Shown here: positions 1 to 6,394 of the stretch, one piece after another | How positions within the stretch are numbered: the stretch's first letter is position 1 | Layout of the letters: every line of letters begins with the position of its first letter | Source: an uncultured Streptococcus sp. | GTDB taxonomy: Bacteria > Bacillota > Bacilli > Lactobacillales > Streptococcaceae | NCBI GenBank assembly: GCA_902470035.1 | Contig: CABREZ010000012.1 | Span: forward strand, 1 to 18,561 | Direction of reading: 5' to 3' | DNA: 18,561 nt | Translations under genes and position numbers: made by a program | The notes under the pieces: model-generated | Told to the model about the DNA's origin: nothing | Databases searched by the model: none | Seen by the model: only the letters and a program-made list of their open reading frames with translations

Positions 1-28
1 CTTTTACAGCCCTACTCAACTGTGCGGA

Positions 29-86
29 GGTGGGACGACGAAATCGAATTCTAACGAATTACCGATTTCTGTCCCACTCTCTTTTT
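29..86 (+). terminator. Long hairpin terminator of an upstream gene
   Basis: The arms GTGGGAC (30-36) and GTCCCAC (71-77) enclose a second stem, GAAATCG (40-46) with CGATTTC (63-69). That in turn encloses AATTC (47-51) with GAATT (56-60) around a TAAC loop. A T-rich run (82-86) follows. The form is a Rho-independent terminator for a plus-strand gene that ends before the window. From memory, similar GTGGGAC/GTCCCAC hairpins recur between genes in viridans streptococci, so this may also be the edge of a dispersed repeat; that part is recollection and not shown here. Confidence 0.6.
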
Positions 87-123
87 CATCGATTTCAAAT
101 AATCGCTATTTTCGTCTGGCTAG

Positions 124-131
124 TGTATAAT
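124..131 (+). promoter_or_regulatory. Promoter -10 of gloA
   Basis: TATAAT at 126-131, preceded directly by TG. No clear -35 is visible. Transcription would start near 138, giving a leader of about 19 nt that contains the AAAGAGG ribosome site (144-150) six bases before the gloA ATG. Confidence 0.6.
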
Positions 132-156
132 AAATATAAAAAGAAAGAGGTGTCTT

Positions 157-543
157 ATGGCTTCAAAAATGTTACACACTTGTTTGCGAGTGGAGAATTT
201 AGAAAAATCAATTGCCTTTTATGCAGATGCGTTTGGCTTTAAGGAATTGCGTCGCAAAAATTTTCCTGAATACAAATTTACGATTGTTTATCTTGGTTTA
301 GAAGGGGATGATTATGAGTTGGAATTAACTTACAACTATGATCATGGTCCTTACATCATTGGAGATGGCTTTGCCCATGTTGCCTTGAGTACGCCAGACC
401 TTGAAGCCCTTCATGCGGAGCATAAGGAAAAAGGTTACCAAGTGACAGATCCTAAAGGCTTGCCAGGAACTCTTCCAAACTATTACTTTATTGTGGACCC
501 AGATGGCTACAAAGTCGAAGTGATTCGTGAAAAGTCCTTATAA
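157..543 (+). CDS. gloA: Lactoylglutathione lyase (glyoxalase I)
   Basis: A 128-residue cytoplasmic metalloenzyme of the VOC (vicinal oxygen chelate) fold. The family isomerises the hemithioacetal of methylglyoxal and a thiol to an S-lactoyl thioester, which removes toxic methylglyoxal made during sugar catabolism. The expected metal ligands are visible as His7, Glu56, His74 and Glu121, at the spacing of bacterial GloA (His5, Glu56, His74, Glu122 in E. coli). The C-terminal DPDGYKVE motif is typical of the family. Length is normal for a single two-module enzyme. The start is set by AAAGAGG six bases upstream. It appears to be a single-gene unit with its own -10 and a strong terminator 22 bases after the stop. 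The function is firm at family level; the thiol cofactor used in this organism is not evident. Confidence 0.93.
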   Translation: MASKMLHTCLRVENLEKSIAFYADAFGFKELRRKNFPEYKFTIVYLGLEGDDYELELTYNYDHGPYIIGDGFAHVALSTPDLEALHAEHKEKGYQVTDPKGLPGTLPNYYFIVDPDGYKVEVIREKSL

Positions 544-565
544 TCAGCACCATATAACTTGTAAT

Positions 566-599
566 AAAGAGCAGATGTGACTACATCTGTTCTTTTTTT
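566..599 (+). terminator. Rho-independent terminator of gloA
   Basis: CAGATGT (572-578) pairs with ACATCTG (583-589) around the tetraloop GACT. The stem extends outward through a G-T wobble to AAAGA (566-570), pairing with TCTTT, and is followed by a run of T. Confidence 0.9.
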
Positions 600-722
600 C
601 TGCTTGAAAGTTGCCGGTTCAAAGTGACAGGAGATAGGACTGAGCTACTTTAATTTTCCTTCCATATTTTAGTTTTTATTTTCTAGATTCTAGAGTTTTC
701 TACTGTTTTTTGGTGATAAAAT

Positions 723-731
723 TGCTATAAT
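723..731 (+). promoter_or_regulatory. Extended -10 promoter of pgdA (probably leaderless)
   Basis: TGC-TATAAT at 723-731 ends six bases before the pgdA ATG (738). A start site at the usual distance falls on or next to the A of ATG, and no Shine-Dalgarno sequence fits between. There is no good -35, as expected for a TGn extended -10 promoter. The leaderless reading is inference from spacing. Confidence 0.6.
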
Positions 732-737
732 AAGAGT

Positions 738-2123
738 ATGAAGAAATCCTATTTGAAAATACTTATCCTCATCCTTCTGAATCTCTTTTTTATCGGGGGG
801 ATTTATCTTGCTTATCAGAAGATTGAGGAAGCACGCGCTATCAAAAATTATAATCAACAGTTTTCCAAAGCAATCCAGGAAGAAGAAGCAGTTGAAAAAG
901 ACAAAGATACCATTCTTCAAAAAGGAATGGTCGGTCAATCTTATGTTGCTGCCTACTACCCGAAAAATAACGAAGAACCTATCGCAGTGGTCAAAGAGAG
1001 AATTTTGGCTGACGTAGGCTCTCTTCCCCAAGAAGAGAAGAAGAATCAGCAAGCAAAAGAGCTATTGTTCTATCATACCGAACGCTCAGAAGACCCATTT
1101 GTCGGGGTTCACCCTTATCAGGTGAAGAAGACCCAGTACAAGTGGAAAAACGGTAAGTTCATCAAAGATGGGATCGACAAACTTCCCCTCCTTTATCTAA
1201 CGGATGAGGGGACGGTCTTCCAATTCTCCCAATTGTTTACGGATGCTGATCTAGCCAAAGAAACCCTCTTAACAGAGTTGCGCTCTCAGCTGGTCTTCCT
1301 ACAGTTAGGGGAAGATCGAATTGAAGAGCTAATGCAAGCTGTCTCAGCAAGTGATATGGCAAGCTGGCAGTTCACCTACAATCAAGGGGTTCTTTCTATC
1401 ACCCTTCCAGTTACTATTGAGGGCATGGAAACCTTCGATATGCCCCTTTCGAAGCTCTATGATGTGATTGATTCTGCTCGCCTGAATCCTGGAGATCGTG
1501 AAACTTATGAGGCCTACCAAACCCAACGTCACGCTAAGATGGTTGCCTTGACTTTTGATGATGGTCCAGATCCATCGACGACTCCTCAAGCCCTGGATAT
1601 CCTCAACAAGTACCATGTTAAAGCGACTTTCTTTATGCTTGGGAAGAATGTCTCTGCCTATCCAGAAGTGGCTAAACGGGTCCGTCAGGAAGGACATGAA
1701 ATCGGGATCCATACTTGGAACCACCCTGTCTTAACTAAGTTGCCTTTGGAGTCAGCTCAAAAAGAAATCATGGATACCAAAGAAGTGATTCAAAAGGTGA
1801 CTGGAGTGCAAACGAAGATTACTCGTCCTCCGTATGGTTCGATTAATAGTGCCATTCAATATGCAGTGGATCAAGCCTTTATCATGTGGGATGTGGACAC
1901 CTTGGATTGGAAGAGTCATAACACCGAAGCGATCTTAGCAGAGGTGAAAAAACAAGTCAAACCAGGATCAATTATCCTGATGCATGATATTCACCAAACT
2001 TCGATCAATGCTCTCCCAGCTGTGATCCAATACCTTCAATCGCAAGGCTACACTATCGTCACAGTTGATGAACTCTTAAACCACCAAGTGGAAAGTCATC
2101 GCCTCTATTACAATCGGAATTAA
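738..2123 (+). CDS. pgdA: Peptidoglycan N-acetylglucosamine deacetylase
   Basis: A 461-residue family 4 carbohydrate esterase that removes acetyl groups from N-acetylglucosamine in peptidoglycan, which in streptococci gives lysozyme resistance. An uncleaved N-terminal membrane anchor (residues 7-26) puts the rest outside the cell. Residues 30-260 form the N-terminal and middle region typical of PgdA, followed by the NodB domain from about 265. Catalytic motifs are all present: TFDDGP (Asp274, Asp275), HTWNH (His325, His329), RPPYG (363-367), DVDTLDW (Asp390) and LMHDIH (His416). These sit one residue before the positions I recall for pneumococcal PgdA (Asp275, His326, His330, Asp391, His417), and the length is nearly equal. 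It has its own extended -10 promoter and ends in a perfect 13-bp terminator stem. The ATG at 738 is chosen because it begins the lysine-rich membrane anchor. Confidence 0.93.
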   Translation: MKKSYLKILILILLNLFFIGGIYLAYQKIEEARAIKNYNQQFSKAIQEEEAVEKDKDTILQKGMVGQSYVAAYYPKNNEEPIAVVKERILADVGSLPQEEKKNQQAKELLFYHTERSEDPFVGVHPYQVKKTQYKWKNGKFIKDGIDKLPLLYLTDEGTVFQFSQLFTDADLAKETLLTELRSQLVFLQLGEDRIEELMQAVSASDMASWQFTYNQGVLSITLPVTIEGMETFDMPLSKLYDVIDSARLNPGDRETYEAYQTQRHAKMVALTFDDGPDPSTTPQALDILNKYHVKATFFMLGKNVSAYPEVAKRVRQEGHEIGIHTWNHPVLTKLPLESAQKEIMDTKEVIQKVTGVQTKITRPPYGSINSAIQYAVDQAFIMWDVDTLDWKSHNTEAILAEVKKQVKPGSIILMHDIHQTSINALPAVIQYLQSQGYTIVTVDELLNHQVESHRLYYNRN

Positions 2124-2125
2124 AA

Positions 2126-2155
2126 AAAATCGTTCGTATTTCTACGAACGATTTT
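2126..2155 (+). terminator. Perfect 13-bp terminator stem after pgdA
   Basis: AAAATCGTTCGTA (2126-2138) and TACGAACGATTTT (2143-2155) pair perfectly around TTTC. The stem begins three bases after the pgdA stop. On the minus strand it is followed by an eight-T run, so it can act in both directions. The same CGTTCGTA/TACGAACG stem recurs at 2570-2589. Confidence 0.85.
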
Positions 2156-2230
2156 GATTGAAGATAAAGTCATTTTTAAAACTTTCCTTAGGTGAGTACG
2201 GACGTCAGCGAACTTCGTAGAAGTTCCATG

Positions 2231-2350
2231 ACTAATTAAGATACAAAGGGCGTCTGCGGATAAAGTCAAAATAGGAAGTTTGACGCAGAATCTTTCGATT
2301 CTAGGAGAACTTATCTTTTTGACACAATCCGCAGCCCGTGTTCAATTAGT
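2231..2350. other. Long nested hairpin inside the intergenic element
   Basis: Six helices stack co-linearly: ACTAATT 2231-2237 with AATTAGT 2344-2350; GGG 2248-2250 with CCC 2335-2337; CTGCGGAT 2254-2261 with ATCCGCAG 2327-2334; GTCAAAA 2265-2271 with TTTTGAC 2317-2323; AAGTT 2276-2280 with AACTT 2308-2312; AGAATC 2287-2292 with GATTCT 2297-2302. TCTGCG (2253-2258) can instead pair with CGCAGA (2284-2289), so two exclusive folds are possible. The pairing is read directly; any function is unknown. Confidence 0.55.
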
Positions 2351-2429
2351 TTTGAGCCTCTTCGCTCTTTAATTTCCGGGCTCAGTCTAAAACAGTTTCC
2401 CAAACTGTTTTACTCTCAAAACTCCCGAA

Positions 2430-2460
2430 TGCCTGAAACACAGTTGTTTCAGGCACTTTT
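2430..2460 (+). terminator. Strong terminator-like hairpin in the element
   Basis: TGCCTGAAACA (2430-2440) and TGTTTCAGGCA (2445-2455) form a perfect 11-bp stem with a CAGT loop, followed by CTTTTC. It has terminator form on the plus strand, but no gene lies directly upstream, so if functional it would end a transcript coming from the element or from read-through of pgdA. Confidence 0.5.
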
Positions 2461-2563
2461 CTCACGGCGGAAAGTTTTTCATCTTCTTAAATGACTAAAA
2501 TATGAAAGTCATTTTTTGAAAATCATCCAGCTGTTTTATGTAAAACAATAGTTTGTCTATATT

Positions 2564-2594
2564 AAAAAACGTTCGTAATACTACGAACGATTTT
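2564..2594 (-). terminator. Terminator of the DEAD-box helicase unit
   Basis: CGTTCGTA (2570-2577) pairs with TACGAACG (2582-2589) around ATAC. On the minus strand the stem starts a few bases after the helicase stop and is followed by TTTTTT (complement of 2564-2569). The stem is the same sequence as that after pgdA, about 440 bp away. Confidence 0.85.
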
Positions 2595-2595
2595 C

Positions 2596-3684
2596 TTATT
2601 CTTCCCCTATATAGAGTTGAGCTCCCTTAAGGATCAAAGGACGAACAGGGGTTAATTTTTTCAAGCTTTTTAATTCTTCTGGATGGCTAACCAAGGTGAT
2701 GACATAGCCTTCTTTGCCCATGCGTCCGGTACGCCCAGATCGGTGGATGTAGGTTTCGGCATCTCTTGGAACTTCATAGTTGACGACACATTCTAGTGAG
2801 TCGATATCGATTCCCCGCGCTACCAAATCTGTTGCCAGAAGGAGTGTCAGCTCATGATCCTTAAAGCGTTCCAGAATGACTTTCCGGAATTTGACGTTGA
2901 CGTCACTAGCAAGTGAGACAGCGCTAACTTCTCGGTACTGGAGTTTTTCTTCAGCGCTCCCTAAGTCGGACAAGCTATTGAAGAAAACGAGGCCACGAAA
3001 GTCTTCGACATTGGATAGTTTTCTGAGGAGTTCGACCTTTTCTCGCTTGTCCACTTCCATATAGAAGTGCTGGATATTGTCCAAGCTTTGCCCTTCTACC
3101 TGAATGGTCAGGGTATTGGGCTCGATTTGCTCTGGATCAAACTTGGTCGTTGCACTCATATAGATAAATTGATGATCTCGTGGCGCGTAGTGACAAATCT
3201 TGTCGACAAAGTGATACTGAGAGTCGCTGAAAAGTTGGTCAAATTCGTCCAGGACGATGGTATCGACATTCATCATCTTGATTTTCTTGAGCTTGATCAA
3301 CTCAAAAATACGGCCTGGAGTTCCGATGAGAATTTCGGGTCCTTTTTTGAGACGTTCGATTTGCCGTTTTTGACTAGAGCCAGAAAGGAAAAGTTGAGCA
3401 CTGAGTCCAAGAGGCTCTGCCCATTGTTTAGTGACATCAAAGATTTGTCCGGCCAATTCTGTATTGGGGGAGAGGATCAGCAATTGTTGTGCTTTTTTAG
3501 GCTTTAGCTTGAGAAGACTAGGGAAGAGATAGGCCAGAGTCTTCCCAGTTCCTGTCGGGCTGACTCCAAGTACGTTCTCCCCTTGGGTGATCGGCTCAAA
3601 GAGGCGTTCTTGGATTTCAGTGAGTTGCTCAAAGCCGAGGGTTTTGAGTTGCTCTTGCCAGAGCGGTGGGAATGCTAGTGTCAT
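2596..3684 (-). CDS. DEAD-box family ATP-dependent RNA helicase (DEFD variant)
   Basis: A 362-residue compact helicase made of the two RecA-like domains with almost no extensions. Such enzymes unwind short RNA duplexes with ATP in ribosome assembly or mRNA turnover. Visible motifs: Q motif region (residues 5-25), Walker A PTGTGKT (43-49), motif Ia as PNTELA (73-78) where PTRELA is usual, GTPGR (121-125), motif II as DEFD (146-149) where DEAD is usual, SAT (177-179), ATDLVARGIDI (284-294) and HRSGRTGR (314-321). ATG 3684 is chosen because AAGGA lies about ten bases upstream and because it sits one base after the preceding oxidoreductase stop; an in-frame ATG at 3732 would lie inside that gene. 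It is shorter than CshA/CshB-type enzymes. The specific RNA target is not evident. Confidence 0.9.
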   Translation of the reverse strand: MTLAFPPLWQEQLKTLGFEQLTEIQERLFEPITQGENVLGVSPTGTGKTLAYLFPSLLKLKPKKAQQLLILSPNTELAGQIFDVTKQWAEPLGLSAQLFLSGSSQKRQIERLKKGPEILIGTPGRIFELIKLKKIKMMNVDTIVLDEFDQLFSDSQYHFVDKICHYAPRDHQFIYMSATTKFDPEQIEPNTLTIQVEGQSLDNIQHFYMEVDKREKVELLRKLSNVEDFRGLVFFNSLSDLGSAEEKLQYREVSAVSLASDVNVKFRKVILERFKDHELTLLLATDLVARGIDIDSLECVVNYEVPRDAETYIHRSGRTGRMGKEGYVITLVSHPEELKSLKKLTPVRPLILKGAQLYIGEE

Positions 3685-3685
3685 A

Positions 3686-4663
3686 TTAGTTTTCGTCCTT
3701 AAAGTGTATTCCAGCATCTTGGCGCATAGCATAGAGGGCTTGGTGGACCATTTGTCCGGTTTGGAGCCAAGTCTGGTAAAGTATCTGGTCGCCTTCTGTC
3801 ATCATACTAGCAAAGGCCTGGGCTTCTTCTAGCATGTTATGAGGGGCAGGAGTGATTAGAAGCTGGTAGCTGATTCCAGAATGGTCTTGAAAAACAGCCT
3901 CGTTAACGGCTTCAATGCCACTCAGAAAGAGGGTGCCATCTGTTGTGTAGATTTCAGCAGGAAGATTGCTGGTCACATCTTTGCCGGCTTGAATGCCGAT
4001 GACAAAGTCAGAATAAACCAAGCTACCATGTCCGTTCAAATCGATTGAATTAGGCAATTGCCGCGCCTGATAGGTTACTGATTCAGGTTGACCGAAGAGG
4101 CCGATTGCAAAGTAGAGGGGATAGACACCCAGATCCATAAGGGCTCCGCCTGCAAACTGGTCAGAGAAAATATTGGGAGTAGACCCTTTTAAGAACTCAG
4201 GCATCTTAGAAGAGTATTTGGCATAGGTCATGTGGCCACCCAAGATGGTCTTGTCTTTGAGAAAGTCTTGGATGGTCGCAAAGGCTTTTTCATGATAGTT
4301 GCGAGCTGCTTCAAAGAGATAGACCTGGTGCTCCTTGGCCAATTTGACCAACTCTTCCCATTCCTTGGGAGTAGTGACGGCTGGTTTTTCAAGGATGACA
4401 TGTTTCTTAGCTAGAAGGGCTAACTTTGCCTGAGGATAGTGGAGTGAATTGGGACTAGCAATGTAGATGACATCCAGGTCACTATCTAAAAAGGCAATCA
4501 GATCATCATAGAGGGCCACTTGTCCATAGGGTTGGGCGAAGCTACTAGCCTTCTCTAAGGTCCGCGAATAGACTGCCCTTAACTCATAGTGGCCTGTTTC
4601 TTTAGTTGCGGCCAGGAAGGAATGGGAGATGGCACTGGTGCCGATGATACCAAGTTTCAGCAT
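3686..4663 (-). CDS. Gfo/Idh/MocA family NAD(P)-dependent oxidoreductase
   Basis: A 325-residue cytoplasmic dehydrogenase. The N-terminal Rossmann fold begins with LGIIGTSAIS (residues 4-13), and the family motif EKP is at 92-94 with its conserved lysine. The C-terminal alpha/beta domain includes GALMDLGVYP. Family members oxidise or reduce sugars, inositols or related polyols; this one resembles the YvaA/YulF-like branch common in streptococci, whose substrate is generally unknown. ATG 4663 is preferred because AAAGGAG (4669-4675 on the minus strand) sits five bases upstream. It is first in a two-gene minus-strand unit with the helicase, separated by a single base, so the two are almost certainly co-transcribed, although no functional link is obvious. 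Confidence 0.88.
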   Translation of the reverse strand: MLKLGIIGTSAISHSFLAATKETGHYELRAVYSRTLEKASSFAQPYGQVALYDDLIAFLDSDLDVIYIASPNSLHYPQAKLALLAKKHVILEKPAVTTPKEWEELVKLAKEHQVYLFEAARNYHEKAFATIQDFLKDKTILGGHMTYAKYSSKMPEFLKGSTPNIFSDQFAGGALMDLGVYPLYFAIGLFGQPESVTYQARQLPNSIDLNGHGSLVYSDFVIGIQAGKDVTSNLPAEIYTTDGTLFLSGIEAVNEAVFQDHSGISYQLLITPAPHNMLEEAQAFASMMTEGDQILYQTWLQTGQMVHQALYAMRQDAGIHFKDEN

Positions 4664-4697
4664 GGCAGCTCCTTTCAATCAGGTATTTACTGGTTTC

Positions 4698-4706
4698 ATT
4701 ATATCA
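4698..4706 (-). promoter_or_regulatory. Extended -10 promoter of the oxidoreductase-helicase unit
   Basis: On the minus strand TGA-TATAAT reads from 4706 to 4698, with the predicted start about 30 bases before the oxidoreductase ATG. No clear -35 is present. It diverges from the udk promoter. Confidence 0.6.
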
Positions 4707-4812
4707 TGTTTCACCCTAAAAAGATGGAATGGGCCTTTCGAACTGGGACGGAAGGGGAAAGGAGATCCTTCTTTGACTTTGGATGAAAGCCATAGAAAAA
4801 TGGTTCAAGTCG

Positions 4813-4841
4813 TGGTCAAGTGACCGCTTTTGTGATAGAAT
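4813..4841 (+). promoter_or_regulatory. Promoter of udk
   Basis: TGGTCA (4813-4818) as -35, a 17-base spacer, and TAGAAT (4836-4841) preceded by TGA. The -35 lies in a short dyad GGTCA-AG-TGACC (4814-4825), which could be an operator or chance. Confidence 0.6.
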
Positions 4842-4870
4842 AAATAGGATTATAGAAAATGGAGAAGAAG

Positions 4871-5506
4871 ATGCGAAACAGACCAATTATTATCGGTGTA
4901 ACAGGTGGTTCTGGTGGGGGAAAAACTAGTGTTTCTCGAGCTATTTTGTCCCACTTTCCAGATGAAAAGATTGCTATGATTGAGCACGATTCTTATTACA
5001 AGGATCAAAGCCATTTAACCTTTGAAGAGCGGATTCAGACCAACTATGACCATCCTTTTGCCTTTGATACAGACCTCATGATCGAGCAAATCAATGAGTT
5101 GTTGGCTGGACGTCCGGTTGATATTCCAACTTATGACTATGCAGCGCATACGCGTAGTGCTAAGACTTATCGCCAGGAGCCTCAGGATGTCTTTATCGTT
5201 GAGGGGATTTTGGTCTTGGAGGACAAGCGTCTTCGTGACTTGATGGATATCAAGATTTTCGTTGATACCGATGATGATGTGCGGATCATTCGCCGGATCA
5301 AGCGAGATATGGAAGAGCGTGGTCGGAGTTTGGACAGCGTCATCGAGCAGTACTTGGGAGTGGTGAAGCCGATGTACCATCAGTTTATCGAGCCAACCAA
5401 GCGCTATGCGGATGTCATTATTCCAGAAGGTGTGACCAATACTGTAGCCATCGATTTGATTACGACCAAGATTGAGAAGATTTTGAGCGAATCACGTGAA
5501 GGATAA
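4871..5506 (+). CDS. udk: Uridine kinase (uridine/cytidine salvage)
   Basis: A 211-residue cytoplasmic P-loop kinase that phosphorylates uridine and cytidine to UMP and CMP with ATP or GTP, in pyrimidine salvage. Walker A is GGSGGGKTS (residues 12-20), followed by the HDSYYKD motif that contacts the nucleoside, and IFVDTDDDVRIIRRIKRD with the lid arginines. Length and sequence match streptococcal Udk. ATG 4871 is preferred over the in-frame ATG at 4859 because GGAG (4861-4864) lies six bases before 4871, and because family members begin with a short M-x-N-R-P sequence. The gene has its own promoter and a likely terminator 13 bases after the stop. Confidence 0.95.
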   Translation: MRNRPIIIGVTGGSGGGKTSVSRAILSHFPDEKIAMIEHDSYYKDQSHLTFEERIQTNYDHPFAFDTDLMIEQINELLAGRPVDIPTYDYAAHTRSAKTYRQEPQDVFIVEGILVLEDKRLRDLMDIKIFVDTDDDVRIIRRIKRDMEERGRSLDSVIEQYLGVVKPMYHQFIEPTKRYADVIIPEGVTNTVAIDLITTKIEKILSESREG

Positions 5507-5518
5507 GATAACAAGTGA

Positions 5519-5551
5519 GAGAGGTTAGGAAGTAGTGTCCCAGCCTTTTTT
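5519..5551 (+). terminator. Probable terminator of udk
   Basis: GGTTAGGA (5523-5530) pairs with TCCCAGCC (5538-5545) with one G-T pair and one mismatch around a seven-base loop, followed by TTTTTT. Flanking purines can add weak pairs. It is a moderate terminator, and read-through into the next gene is plausible. Confidence 0.5.
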
Positions 5552-5572
5552 CCATGACAGATAGGGAGAAAT

Positions 5573-6244
5573 ATGAAAAAGTTAAGAAGGGAGTTTCACT
5601 CCAGAAGTAAGGCTTTTGCCTGCCTGCTGACTATGTGTGCGGGTTTTTCAGATGCCTACACCTTTATCGAAAGAGGAGGGACCTTGGCGGCTGGCCAAAC
5701 GGGAAACGTGGTCTTTCTATCCGTTGGGTTAATCGGCCATGAAATATCTGATGTGGAGGTCAAACTAGCCACCATGTTAGCCTTTATGATCGGGATTTTT
5801 TTGATGACCGTCTTTCAGCGCTTCTTTAGTCATTCGGTTTGGCGGCTTAGTACCTTAGTTCCTTTGCTCCTGACGACCTTGGTGGCTGGCTTTCTACCAA
5901 AAGAAGTGCCCAATGTTTTGATCGTGCCTTTCTTTGGACTGAGCTTGGGAATTGTAGCCATTTCCTTTGGAGAAGTTGATGGCTATGCTTACAACCATTC
6001 CTTTATGACAGGGAATCTCAAGAAGACCATGGTCGCTTACGGGAATTTTGTGCGGGATCGCAAGATGGAGTTTTTCTGGGAATCCCTCTTTATGACCTCC
6101 TTGATTGGGAGTTTTGTCGGAGGAGCTATTCTTTCCACCTTCCTCATCCAATATTACGGCCTTCGGACCATTTGGTTTGTTTCCCTTGTTCTGACTCTCT
6201 TTCTGACATATCGGGCGATTCAATATGTTCGGAGAGACGCTTAG
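5573..6244 (+). CDS. YoaK/DUF1275 family integral membrane protein
   Basis: A 223-residue polytopic membrane protein with about six hydrophobic segments. It carries the DUF1275 hallmarks: AGFSDAYTF (23-31) and QTGNVVFL (42-49) in the first half, and FMTGNL (144-149) in the second. The two TGN motifs (43-45 and 146-148) suggest a two-fold internal repeat. The family is widespread, is usually annotated as a putative transporter or permease, and has no firmly assigned substrate. The start is supported by GGGAG at 5564-5568. It lies 66 bp after udk on the same strand with a weak terminator and no convincing promoter between them, so it may be expressed by read-through. It is followed by its own terminator. 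Confidence 0.85.
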   Translation: MKKLRREFHSRSKAFACLLTMCAGFSDAYTFIERGGTLAAGQTGNVVFLSVGLIGHEISDVEVKLATMLAFMIGIFLMTVFQRFFSHSVWRLSTLVPLLLTTLVAGFLPKEVPNVLIVPFFGLSLGIVAISFGEVDGYAYNHSFMTGNLKKTMVAYGNFVRDRKMEFFWESLFMTSLIGSFVGGAILSTFLIQYYGLRTIWFVSLVLTLFLTYRAIQYVRRDA

Positions 6245-6256
6245 ATGAATTTTTAC

Positions 6257-6287
6257 AAAGTCAGGGACCTTGCTCCCTGGCTTTTTT
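6257..6287 (+). terminator. Rho-independent terminator of the DUF1275 gene
   Basis: AAAGTCAGGGA (6257-6267) pairs with TCCCTGGCTTT (6274-6284), with one wobble, around CCTTGC. A six-T run (6282-6287) overlaps the distal arm. Confidence 0.88.
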
Positions 6288-6378
6288 ATTGAGAATAATT
6301 GCTTGGTACTTCTGATGTCTAGTCGGGTTTTTATCAAGGCTTGCTCCGTGGTAAATACTTAATTTTCTAGCCAAAGTT

Positions 6379-6387
6379 TGGTATAAT
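6379..6387 (+). promoter_or_regulatory. Extended -10 promoter of the fRMsr-dnaX unit (probably leaderless)
   Basis: TGG-TATAAT at 6379-6387 ends seven bases before ATG 6395. A start at the usual distance falls on the A of ATG or one base before it, so the mRNA would have essentially no leader. Confidence 0.6.
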
Positions 6388-6394
6388 AAAAGGT

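Larger units (their letters stand above)
2166..2516. repeat. Structured inverted-repeat element (MITE-like or ncRNA candidate)
   Basis: This gene-free stretch between convergent genes is organised symmetrically. A 12-bp direct repeat, AAAGTCATTTTT, lies at 2166-2177 and 2505-2516. Inside it are imperfect terminal inverted repeats: AAAACTTTCCttagGTGAG (2178-2196) against CTCACggcGGAAAGTTTT (2461-2478). Inside those are a hairpin at 2210-2226 (GAACTTC/GAAGTTC), a long nested stem at 2231-2350, and perfect hairpins at 2389-2411 (10 bp) and 2430-2455 (11 bp). A further AT-rich hairpin (AAATGACT/AGTCATTT, 2489-2514) lies at the right end. No credible ORF is present. It may be a non-autonomous mobile repeat or a structured RNA; copy number cannot be seen from one window. 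Confidence 0.55.

Noticed and set aside
690..1052. Reverse-strand open frame of 120 codons over the start of pgdA
   Set aside because: It overlaps the conserved PgdA frame, spans the pgdA promoter, and has no family motif or ribosome site.
4743..5543. CTGGGAC and GTCCCAG on either side of udk as possible repeat ends
   Set aside because: The match is only seven bases, does not extend, and the right copy is already explained by the udk terminator stem.
5894..6337. Reverse-strand open frame over the end of the DUF1275 gene and its terminator
   Set aside because: It would run through the terminator hairpin and the conserved DUF1275 frame, with no recognisable domain.
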